A DNA stretch of 64,000 bases from DATMFV01 sp035555975. Lineage in GTDB: Bacteria; Verrucomicrobiota; Verrucomicrobiia; Chthoniobacterales; Chthoniobacteraceae. A model generated the notes under the pieces. It was not told the origin of the DNA and did not search any database. It saw only the letters and a program-made list of their open reading frames with translations. Within the stretch, counting starts at the first letter, position 1. The number at the start of each line of letters is the position of its first letter. The DNA lies in contig DATMFV010000035.1 in the NCBI GenBank assembly GCA_035555975.1, forward strand, positions 124,001 through 188,000. Reading direction: 5' to 3'. Shown piece by piece: positions 8,351 to 15,849 of this stretch. The translations under genes and the position numbers were made by a program.

Positions 8351-9052
8351 TCACGGTGCGGCGGCGGCCTCGATGTCGCCGTTGATCTCCTTGAGCTCGT
8401 CTTCGCTGAACGGCTCCGAGCGGCTGGCGAATTCCGCCCGCACGGCGGCCACCTGTTCCGGCGTCACTTCCCCGGCCGAGTTGCCCCAGGCCGAGCGGAC
8501 GTAGCTGAGCGCGGCGGCGATTCGCTTGTCGTTGAGCGTGGCACCCCAGGCCGCCATCGTGTTGTTGTAGGTCTTCCCGTGAAGCGGGCCGTGGAGTCCC
8601 TTGAGGACGATCATCGTCACCCGCTTGCTTCCGCCGTTGATCCAGGCCGAACCGGCCAGCGGAGGCGCCATCCCGGCAGCGCCTTCACCGCTCGCCTGGT
8701 GGCACGAGGCACAGTTGCTGTTGAAAATCTTCAGCCCCTGTTCGGCAAGGGATTCGACCACGACGGGCGCAGCGCCTTCCGCGCCCCCTGCGGCGTCTGC
8801 GCCGGAAGCGGCGAGCCCTTCGCGCTCGTTAAAAACCTCTCCGCTGAAACCGCCGTTGTACTGGCCGAAATAAAACGCGGCTCCAAAGGTGACAAAAAGC
8901 ACCAGCGAAAATAACCACAGCGGGACCGGAATGGTTCCGGCCTCGGGTTCCCGGTGCTCGCGCTTGACCGCACCGTGAACTTCGGTGACATCAGCGGTCT
9001 CGCGGTAATCGACTTCGTCTGCTCCTGGTTGCATGGGTTTAAAGGGACTCAC
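8351..9052 (-). CDS. Membrane-anchored monohaem cytochrome c (CcoP-like N-terminus)
   Basis: A 233-residue protein: a polar N-terminus, one membrane helix (about residues 45-65, LWLFSLVLFVTFGAAFYFG), an Ala/Gly linker, then a class I cytochrome c domain with CASCHQ as the haem site. The anchor plus single c domain resembles a shortened CcoP. It could carry electrons from the Act complex to the CuA site of CtaC, which has no fused haem. The start is GTG 9052, which overlaps the stop of the CcoO-like gene (GTGA); an in-frame ATG at 9034 is a real alternative. The C-terminal 50 residues are acidic and alanine-rich. Confidence 0.88.
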   Translation of the reverse strand: MSPFKPMQPGADEVDYRETADVTEVHGAVKREHREPEAGTIPVPLWLFSLVLFVTFGAAFYFGQYNGGFSGEVFNEREGLAASGADAAGGAEGAAPVVVESLAEQGLKIFNSNCASCHQASGEGAAGMAPPLAGSAWINGGSKRVTMIVLKGLHGPLHGKTYNNTMAAWGATLNDKRIAAALSYVRSAWGNSAGEVTPEQVAAVRAEFASRSEPFSEDELKEINGDIEAAAAP

Positions 9053-9741
9053 TTGGCATCGCCTGCGGCGGCTGCGGGTGCGGCGGCGGGAGCCTTTGAC
9101 GCTCCGGCGGCCTCGTTAATGGGATGGCTCCTGTCCAGCGACCGGAGGTAGGCGACCAGCGCCTTGGCCTTCTCCGTCGGCACGACCTCGTAGTCGGCCC
9201 CCGGGGCATCCGCGCCATGGAGGTCGAGCGCGTCGGCGGAGCGCTGGCCTACGATCTTGCGTTTCTCGAACAGAAAGCGGTAGGGAGGCATGTTGGAGGA
9301 CTCGACCAGCGAACGCGGGTTGTAAAGATGCTGGTAAAGCCACTGCGGGCTGGAGAGATGCCTGCGCGGCGAATCCTCCTCCTGCTCCGCCCCGGCGTTG
9401 GCGAGGTCGGGCCCCATCCGGAATGCGCCCAGCACGGCTCCCCCCTGGTAGAGGTAGTCGAGCGCGACGGTGCGGCGGCTGCCCCACTTGCGGGCGATGT
9501 CGCGACCATGGAAGGAGTCGCGCACCATCTGCGTGTGGCACTGGTTGCACCCGAGCGAGAGGTAGGCCTGGCGGCCCTGCTCGGTGATCCCCGAAATGTT
9601 GCGCGGGTAGACGGTTTCGTTCTCTTCGTCGACTTCAGGCTGGAGTCGGCTGATTTGGGTTTGAGCCGCAACGATCAAGCCAAACCAGGCGGCGGCAAAC
9701 GAAGCGAAGACTCCGGTAATGAGAAAAGGCGATGGCTTCAC
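9049..9741 (-). CDS. ccoO: CcoO-like monohaem cytochrome c subunit
   Basis: A 230-residue homologue of CcoO/FixO: an N-terminal membrane anchor, haem site GCNQCHTQM and the axial methionine in SSNMPPYRFLF, so the haem site looks functional. In a cbb3 oxidase this subunit passes electrons to CcoN. Here its partner lacks the haem and copper ligands, so the haem of this protein more likely serves electron transfer within or between the Act complex and the downstream cytochrome. GTG start at 9741 overlaps the stop of the ccoN-like gene (GTGA). The C-terminus is an Ala/Pro-rich tail. Confidence 0.9.
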   Translation of the reverse strand: MKPSPFLITGVFASFAAAWFGLIVAAQTQISRLQPEVDEENETVYPRNISGITEQGRQAYLSLGCNQCHTQMVRDSFHGRDIARKWGSRRTVALDYLYQGGAVLGAFRMGPDLANAGAEQEEDSPRRHLSSPQWLYQHLYNPRSLVESSNMPPYRFLFEKRKIVGQRSADALDLHGADAPGADYEVVPTEKAKALVAYLRSLDRSHPINEAAGASKAPAAAPAAAAGDAK

Positions 9742-11228
9742 GGCTTGGTTCCTTCTTGGATAGGTTCAAAAAGCGTCGGTTGCGCTCCGCTCGGACGCCC
9801 CAGACGAAGGAGCATCAGCAGGAAGTGGAAGGCAAAGACCACCTGGCCGATCAGAAGAAGGGCCTGGGCAAGAAAGTGACCCCTGAAAAACGGCAGGTAG
9901 GCGAAGACCGAGAGCATGAAGTCGGCATGGACGTTGGCCGGGTCGGTCTGGGAAATCTGCGCCTGCATGTACCCCTGGGAGTACCCGGCCAGCAGCAGCA
10001 TGACGATGCCGAGCCCGAAACCGTAGGCGGTTCCCCAGAAGTGGAGCTTGATGAATCCGGCGGAGAGCCATTCGCAACCGACCAGGCGCGGGACGATGTA
10101 GTAGATCGCGCCAAACATCACCATGGTGAAGAAGGCGAAGACGAAGAACTGGTCGACCCCGGCGGTGAACCAGGTCCCGGCGGTCAGGTCGCCGACGGTC
10201 CGAAACGAACTGATCATGTAAATGATGTTCGCCAGGGTGTAGGCGATGGCCCCGAAGAAGACAAAGCGGATGGTCGGGCTGTGGTAGACGAGATTGTACT
10301 TGCCGCGCATCGTCAGAAAGTAATTGGCCGTGACCAGCGCCACCGGGATGAGCATCAGGATGGCGGCGACGATGCCGATGGTGATGATCCAGGCGGGAAC
10401 CGGGCCGCCGTTGAGGCGCTGGGTTCCGGCCCAGACGGCAAAGACGGCAAAGGTCCAGAAGCCGACCGAGGCGAAGTGGTAGCTGTGGATCGGGCGGCCG
10501 ACCACTTTCGGTACGAGGTAGTAGATCGCGCCGAGGCCGATGGCGGTCAGCCAGAGGTTGATCAGCGCCTGGGCGAACCAGGCGGCGGCGATGGCGTCAA
10601 AAACGCCGTTGCCGGTGGAGCCGATCAACAGGTTGGCCCCGGCGATCAACCACGGGAACCAGAAGAGCGCCGCGACCAGGTACCAGGCGGAGATGTAGAC
10701 ATGCCCGGGACGGCGACCGGCAAAGAGCAGGACGCCCCAGACGGCAATGATGACGTAGGCGATGAAGAGGATCGCAAAGACGTGAGCGGGAAACTCCAGG
10801 AAGAGGAAGCCGCGGCTGTTTCCGGCGAGCAGTTCCAGCAGCCCGATCGCCAGCCCGACGTTCCAGAGGGCGATGCCGCCGACCAGGGTGGCGGGGCGGG
10901 GAAGCTGAACCTTGCAGATCCGCGCCAGAATCCAGATGCACGCACCCAGGCCCGCCATGCTGGCCCAGCCGTACATCATGAAGGCGTTGCGGGCGGAGAA
11001 AACGTTGCCGTAGGTCAGCCAGGAGCAATTCGCGAGGAACTCCGGATTGAGCACCTTGTAGGAGGTGATGATTCCCAGGACGGTCTGCACCAGAAGCCAG
11101 AAGATGGCGGAACTAAAGAAGACGAGCACCGGGAAGCGGGCCGAGGCGTCGATCAACGCCCGGTCGACCGCCTCGTCGTCCTCGCGACGGTGAGTTGGAT
11201 TCTGAATCTCTGTGGAAGTGACGCTCAT
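9738..11228 (-). CDS. CcoN-like haem-copper oxidase homologue lacking the metal-ligand histidines
   Basis: A 496-residue, roughly 12-helix protein that aligns by eye with cbb3 subunit I (for example WLTAIGLGAIYYLVPKVVGRP and FGAIYYIVPRLVG match CcoN landmarks). The six ligand histidines are replaced: the haem b position in the LHTNA motif is Ala79 (SARNA); the CuB position in WYGHNAV is Gln220 (WFAQALI); the CuB pair in WAGPHH is Gln270-Arg271 (WAGTQR); and GHVH is Gly357-Val-Asp359 (AGVD). About ten other histidines remain, but not at those places. The protein probably binds no haem or copper and cannot reduce O2. It is intact, has the local codon bias, and is coupled to an intact ccoO-like gene in the act operon. 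A structural or proton-related role in a supercomplex is inference. Confidence 0.85.
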   Translation of the reverse strand: MSVTSTEIQNPTHRREDDEAVDRALIDASARFPVLVFFSSAIFWLLVQTVLGIITSYKVLNPEFLANCSWLTYGNVFSARNAFMMYGWASMAGLGACIWILARICKVQLPRPATLVGGIALWNVGLAIGLLELLAGNSRGFLFLEFPAHVFAILFIAYVIIAVWGVLLFAGRRPGHVYISAWYLVAALFWFPWLIAGANLLIGSTGNGVFDAIAAAWFAQALINLWLTAIGLGAIYYLVPKVVGRPIHSYHFASVGFWTFAVFAVWAGTQRLNGGPVPAWIITIGIVAAILMLIPVALVTANYFLTMRGKYNLVYHSPTIRFVFFGAIAYTLANIIYMISSFRTVGDLTAGTWFTAGVDQFFVFAFFTMVMFGAIYYIVPRLVGCEWLSAGFIKLHFWGTAYGFGLGIVMLLLAGYSQGYMQAQISQTDPANVHADFMLSVFAYLPFFRGHFLAQALLLIGQVVFAFHFLLMLLRLGRPSGAQPTLFEPIQEGTKP

Positions 11229-11247
11229 TGAAGAAAAAAACTAAGGT

Positions 11248-11895
11248 TCAATCCGCGGATGGGGTTTGCGCCGCATCGGGAGTGCCCTCCCCGGTGGCAG
11301 CCGGTTGCGAAGGAGCCGCCGCCTCGGGTGCGGCCGGTTCTGCTGATGGCGAGGGTGAAGCCGCCGGGGCCTCGTCCGCTGCGGGAGCCGGGGTCGCCGC
11401 CGGGGTTTCGGCGGGCGGAGCTGCTTCCGGGGTCGTTTCCGCGGCTGGTTCCGGGGTGGTTGATTCCGTGGCCGCCGAGGCCGGGGCCGCTTCGGTCTGC
11501 GGTTCTGCCGCGCCTTCAGCAGCCGGTGCTTCCGCTGCCGGTGCGGCTGCCTTCAGGTAAGGCGGTACGATCATCGAACCGGTGGAGACGGCCTTGACTT
11601 CAGACGGGCCGACGGTGCGGTCTTTGAGTTCGCCGACGGTCAGTTCCATGGCCCGTTCGATCGGGAGGCCGACGACTTTCTTTTCCTGATCGACCCAGCG
11701 GTAGCCCGCAAGCTTCTCTTCAGCCGCTTTCTTGACTTCTTCGAGGGTGGCCAGCCGGTCCTCCCGGACCTTCCGGTCGTAGGCTTCCGTCCCGGGAGCC
11801 CAACGGATCACCAAGGCCAGGATGCCGACCAGACAGAATCCGGCAACGGCCCAGAGATAGGGAAATCCTCCGCGTGCTTTTTTAGGTTGTGGCAT
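11248..11895 (-). CDS. Membrane-anchored protein with Ala/Pro-rich tail in the act operon
   Basis: 215 residues, family not named by me. A single helix (about residues 11-29) is followed by an amphipathic coiled stretch (DRLATLEEVKKAAEEKLAGY) and a short conserved-looking motif YRWVDQEKKVVGLPIERAMEL, then about 100 residues almost entirely of Ala, Pro, Glu, Thr and Ser. The WVD...V..PI..AMEL pattern is one I associate with small proteins in oxidase and Act clusters, suggesting an assembly or tethering subunit. It sits 3 bp after actF and 19 bp before the ccoN-like gene. Confidence 0.75.
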   Translation of the reverse strand: MPQPKKARGGFPYLWAVAGFCLVGILALVIRWAPGTEAYDRKVREDRLATLEEVKKAAEEKLAGYRWVDQEKKVVGLPIERAMELTVGELKDRTVGPSEVKAVSTGSMIVPPYLKAAAPAAEAPAAEGAAEPQTEAAPASAATESTTPEPAAETTPEAAPPAETPAATPAPAADEAPAASPSPSAEPAAPEAAAPSQPAATGEGTPDAAQTPSAD

Positions 11896-11898
11896 GGG

Positions 11899-13110
11899 TC
11901 AGTTCGAAAAATGAGTGGAGTGTTCGATCCGCGGGTCTTTCACCGGGAAGAGGCTGCTTTTGGGAAGAATCCAGAAGAAGGCCGCCGCCACGATGCCGCC
12001 GACGGCGAGCAGGTTGGTGAGGTCGAGCCAGGCGAGGTTCGCACCGGTCTGGTGCAGCATCGGAAGGATCAGGACGTAGAGGTCGAGCGCCTGCATGGCG
12101 ATCATCCAGCCGGCCACGATGCAGAGCCATTTCGGGTTCTTCTTGGTGGCCTGGAAGAGCAGGATCGGGAAGGGGAGGAAGAAGCGCCCGATCACCAGCG
12201 CCAAGGTGAAGTACCACCAGCTTTCGGTGTTGCGGCGGATGAAGAACGAGGTCTCTTCGGGGATGTTCGCGTACCAGATCAGCATGTACTGGCTGAAGCC
12301 GATGTAGGCCCAGAAGATGCAGAAGGTGAGCATGAACTTGCCCATGACGTGGTAGTGCTCGATGTTCACCATTTTCAGATGGCCCGCCTTTTTGAGTGCG
12401 GTGACGATCAATACCAGCAGGGCCATCGCGGCTCCGACGCCCCCGGCGAAGATGTAGACCCCCCACATGGTGGAGAACCAGGTGTACTCGAGCGCCATGA
12501 TCCAGTCGACCGCCGCAAAGGTGAGCGAGAGGGCGAGGATTGGAATCCCGGCAAATGAAAGGACGCGGCTGCGGACGGTATGGATGCTGGCTCCGGTTTC
12601 GTCCTGGCGCACCGAGTGGCGGCGGATGAGGAAAGCCAGCCCACTCAGGCCGACGAAGTAGAGGATCGCCCGGACGTAAAACCCGGTGTGGTTGAGGTAG
12701 AGCGACTTGTGGTCGAGCAACTCATCGCTTCCCGGGGCCATCGTCCACCACGAGTAGAGAAGCGGCGCGAAGCAAATGATCCCTGCAAAGAAGAAGAGGC
12801 CGACCAGCGGGGTGAGCACCGCCACGTTTTCAAGCTGGCGGCGTACCACGACCGTCCATTCCGCGTCGGTGGCGTGATGGACCAGCACCCAGAAGAGGGA
12901 GCCGACCGTCAGCGAAAAGAAGTAGAGAACGGCGAAGAGCCATGAATAGGCAAACTGCTTCTGACCCTCTTCCCCGCCCATCCAGGCGAGGAGGAAGGAA
13001 GCGATCAACCCAACGATGCCGACCGCCAGCGAGAGAAAGGCAAACTTGCCGGTCTTCTGCGGGCTGATCGTGTCCGCGGTAAGTTCCTGATGAAGGGTGG
13101 GGTGACTCAT
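11899..13110 (-). CDS. actF: Alternative Complex III subunit ActF
   Basis: A 403-residue polytopic membrane protein (about ten helices) of the ActF family, a relative of ActC/NrfD that helps form the membrane core of the quinol:cytochrome c oxidoreductase. Charged residues within helices and RFFLPFPILLF near the C-terminal part suit the family. It overlaps the stop of actE with ATGA and is followed closely by the 215-residue gene. Subunit identity relies on the gene order A-B-C-D-E-F as well as the sequence. Confidence 0.9.
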   Translation of the reverse strand: MSHPTLHQELTADTISPQKTGKFAFLSLAVGIVGLIASFLLAWMGGEEGQKQFAYSWLFAVLYFFSLTVGSLFWVLVHHATDAEWTVVVRRQLENVAVLTPLVGLFFFAGIICFAPLLYSWWTMAPGSDELLDHKSLYLNHTGFYVRAILYFVGLSGLAFLIRRHSVRQDETGASIHTVRSRVLSFAGIPILALSLTFAAVDWIMALEYTWFSTMWGVYIFAGGVGAAMALLVLIVTALKKAGHLKMVNIEHYHVMGKFMLTFCIFWAYIGFSQYMLIWYANIPEETSFFIRRNTESWWYFTLALVIGRFFLPFPILLFQATKKNPKWLCIVAGWMIAMQALDLYVLILPMLHQTGANLAWLDLTNLLAVGGIVAAAFFWILPKSSLFPVKDPRIEHSTHFSN

Positions 13111-13790
13111 TGCTTTTCCAATTCGGTACGATGCTCTGCCGGTACGTCAGCGAGGGTGGCGTTCTGGCTGCGCTGAAGCGCGCGGACATAGGCGATGATC
13201 GCCCAGCGGTCTTCAACGGTGATGTTGGGTCCGTGGGGAGCCATGTTGCCCTTGCCGTGGGTGATGGTGTCGAAGATCGCGCCGTCGGGAAGGGCCCGCA
13301 GGCGGGAATCATGGAAGTTGGCGATCCCGCCAAGGCCGTATTTGGAAACGATCCCCTGGCCGTCTCCCGCCACACCGTGACAGATGGAGCAGTTGATCGT
13401 GAAACGTTCCTTGCCGCGTGCGAGCAGCTCGGGGTTGACCTCCATCGGGATGCCGTTGCCCCAGACTTCGCCGATGATGCCGGTGTTGAGGTAGTCGGTG
13501 CCGCTGCTGAAGCCGGCGGGGCCGGTCAGGTGGCGGGCGTTGTTCCCCTGGTTGGCGTTGTAGACGCCGGGGTTGACGAAGCTGCGCGCCACGGTGCCGC
13601 CCACCTGCTCGCGCGCCGCGCGGCTGTCGGCGAAGAAGTCGCTCTTGTGCTGCGGATCAAAGCGCGGCTGGCGGTCCATGTCGGGAAAGATCTCCAAGGG
13701 GGCCTTGGGACTCTTGGCCCCGCGGAACCCGGCGATCGCGACAACGGCGACCACCACTACGATTAGGCCTGTGAAAAAATATCTGAGCAT
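13107..13790 (-). CDS. actE: Alternative Complex III monohaem cytochrome c subunit ActE
   Basis: A 227-residue cytochrome c with an N-terminal membrane anchor (residues about 4-21) and one haem-binding site, NCSICHGVAGDG, the normal class I c-type signature. In characterised complexes ActE is the peripheral cytochrome that can hand electrons to the oxidase. The sequence between anchor and haem (about residues 30-120) includes LNTGIIGEVWGNGIPMEVNPEL, typical of the family. It is coupled to actF by an ATGA overlap and lies 5 bp from actD. Confidence 0.92.
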   Translation of the reverse strand: MLRYFFTGLIVVVVAVVAIAGFRGAKSPKAPLEIFPDMDRQPRFDPQHKSDFFADSRAAREQVGGTVARSFVNPGVYNANQGNNARHLTGPAGFSSGTDYLNTGIIGEVWGNGIPMEVNPELLARGKERFTINCSICHGVAGDGQGIVSKYGLGGIANFHDSRLRALPDGAIFDTITHGKGNMAPHGPNITVEDRWAIIAYVRALQRSQNATLADVPAEHRTELEKQ

Positions 13791-13795
13791 CGGTT

Positions 13796-14341
13796 TTAGT
13801 CGTGGACCACGGTGATGTGCGCCCCGCCGAGTTCATCCAGGAACTGGCGTGTTTTGGTCTCTGAGAATTTGGGATCGCGCGCTTCGATCGCCAGGTAGAA
13901 GCCGTTGTCGGTCACCCGGCTGAACCGCTCCCAGTTGAACATGGGGTGGTACCACTTGGGCAACTGCGTCAAAAGGATCAGTGCGCCGACGCACGCGAAG
14001 GCGGAGAGCAGGATCGTCAGCTCGAACATGATCGGGAAAAACGCCGGGACCGTCATCAAACCGGTCGGCTTCCCGTGAACGATGAGCGGGTAGAGGTAGG
14101 AAGAGGTGAAGAACTGCAACACGATGGCAGTGGTCAACCCGGTGACGCCCCCGACGAAGACGAAGGCGCTCAACCACGACTTGCCGAGCCCCATCGCGGC
14201 GTCCATCCCGTGAACCGGGAAAGGCGTAAAAACATCCCACCGCTTGAACCCGGCGTCGCGCACCTGCTCGGCCGCCCGCATCAGGTCGGCTGCGCTTCGG
14301 AACTCCGCGCCGATGGCGTAGACTTTGCGTTCTTCAGACAT
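13796..14341 (-). CDS. actD: Alternative Complex III subunit ActD (DUF3341)
   Basis: A 181-residue DUF3341 protein with a soluble N-terminal part (ADLMRAAEQVRDAGFKRWDVFTPF is the family hallmark: it resembles a ferredoxin-like fold) and two membrane helices (about 58-80 and 95-120). It has no cofactor motif and is a structural subunit of the Act complex. Its ATG overlaps the stop of actC (TAATG), so it is translationally coupled. Length is normal. Confidence 0.93.
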   Translation of the reverse strand: MSEERKVYAIGAEFRSAADLMRAAEQVRDAGFKRWDVFTPFPVHGMDAAMGLGKSWLSAFVFVGGVTGLTTAIVLQFFTSSYLYPLIVHGKPTGLMTVPAFFPIMFELTILLSAFACVGALILLTQLPKWYHPMFNWERFSRVTDNGFYLAIEARDPKFSETKTRQFLDELGGAHITVVHD

Positions 14342-15825
14342 TAGTGATGAGCCTCCTTTGCTTCTCCCTGACCCGAAGGCGGGAGGTGTGGATCGGTTTC
14401 AGGCAAGAGGGTCTTGATTTCAAACATCGCGATCATCGGGACGAACCTCATAAAGACGAGGAAGAGAGTCAGGAAGATGCCGAAGGTGCCGACAAAGAGA
14501 CCGATTTCCGCCCAGGTCGGGTGGAACATCCCCCATGAGGAGGGGAGGAAATCGCGGTGGAGCGAGGTGACGATGATGACGAAACGCTCAAACCACATCC
14601 CGGCGTTGACCAGGTTGACGATGATGAAGACGACCCAGAGGTTGTGGCGCATCCGCTTGAACCAGAAGACCTGCGGCGCCATGACGTTGCAGAAGATCAT
14701 CGACCAGTAGGCCCACCAGTAGGGAGCGGGAGGCACGTCGAAGATCTTGCTGAAGATGAACGGATCAGCCACGCGGTTACGCAGGAAGACCCAGATTTCG
14801 TACGGGCTGCCGGAGTACCACGCCATGAAGAACTCCATCGCGTAGGCGTAACCGACCATCGACCCGGTCAGGAGGATGATCTTGCACATCTTGTCGATGT
14901 GCTGGGCGGTGATCATGTCCTTGAGCTTGGGATAGAGCAGGCGGGCGGGGATGAGGATGGTGAGCACCATCGCAAAACCGCCGAAAATCGCCCCGGCGAC
15001 AAAGTACGGCGGGAAGATGGTGGCGTGCCACCCGGGAAGGACGGAGGTCGCAAAGTCGAACGAAACGACGGAGTGCACCGAAAGCACCAGCGGGGTGGAG
15101 ATCCCGGCCAGGACGAGGTAGGCCATTTCGTAGTGACGCCAGTGGCGGTTGGCCCCGCGCCAGCCGAGCGCGAAGACGCCGTAGATGAAGCGGCCGATCT
15201 TCGACTTGGAGCGGTCGCGCATCGTCGCCAGGTCAGGCACCATGCCGATGTACCAGAAGATCAGCGAGACGGTGAAGTAGGTCGAGACCGCGAAAACGTC
15301 CCAGAGCAGCGGGCTGCGGAAGTTCTGCCAGATGGCGTTGGAGTTGGGAATGGGGAAAAGGTACCAGGCGAACCAGACGCGCCCGACGTGGATGGCCGGG
15401 AAAATCCCGGCGCAGATGACGGCGAAGATGGTCATCGCCTCCGCCGCGCGGTTGATCGACGTACGCCATTTCTGCCGTGTCAGGAAGAGAATGGCGGAGA
15501 TGAGCGTCCCGGCGTGCCCGATCCCGATCCAGAAAACGAAGTTGGTGATGTCCCAAGCCCAGCCGACGGGATGGTTTTCCCCCCAGACCCCGACCCCGGT
15601 GGAAATCTGGTAGGCGAGGCAGAAGAGACCGAAGGCGGCGACCGGGGTGGTGATCAGGATGGCGATCCACCACCAGATCGGCGTGCGGCTCTCGGCGATG
15701 TCGGAGACGTGCTGCGTGATCCATTGAACACTCCGGTCGTTGGTCACGAGCGGCTTGCGCCGGACCTGATCGTCGTATTCCTGTGTCGCCGAAAGCGTTT
15801 GCGAAGAAGTAGTGCCGTTGGACAT
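14341..15825 (-). CDS. actC: Alternative Complex III NrfD-like membrane subunit ActC
   Basis: A 494-residue member of the NrfD/PsrC polysulfide-reductase membrane family with about ten helices; in the Act complex it carries the quinol-binding site next to the iron-sulfur subunit ActB. Recognisable stretches are FVFWIGIGHAGTLISAILFL and the His-rich HVGRVWFAWYLFP. The C-terminus (LPETDPHLPPSGQGEAKEAHH) is polar. It starts 24 bp after actB and overlaps actD. Confidence 0.94.
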   Translation of the reverse strand: MSNGTTSSQTLSATQEYDDQVRRKPLVTNDRSVQWITQHVSDIAESRTPIWWWIAILITTPVAAFGLFCLAYQISTGVGVWGENHPVGWAWDITNFVFWIGIGHAGTLISAILFLTRQKWRTSINRAAEAMTIFAVICAGIFPAIHVGRVWFAWYLFPIPNSNAIWQNFRSPLLWDVFAVSTYFTVSLIFWYIGMVPDLATMRDRSKSKIGRFIYGVFALGWRGANRHWRHYEMAYLVLAGISTPLVLSVHSVVSFDFATSVLPGWHATIFPPYFVAGAIFGGFAMVLTILIPARLLYPKLKDMITAQHIDKMCKIILLTGSMVGYAYAMEFFMAWYSGSPYEIWVFLRNRVADPFIFSKIFDVPPAPYWWAYWSMIFCNVMAPQVFWFKRMRHNLWVVFIIVNLVNAGMWFERFVIIVTSLHRDFLPSSWGMFHPTWAEIGLFVGTFGIFLTLFLVFMRFVPMIAMFEIKTLLPETDPHLPPSGQGEAKEAHH

Positions 15826-15849
15826 TGAGGAAAAAAAGGAGCCTTGCGT

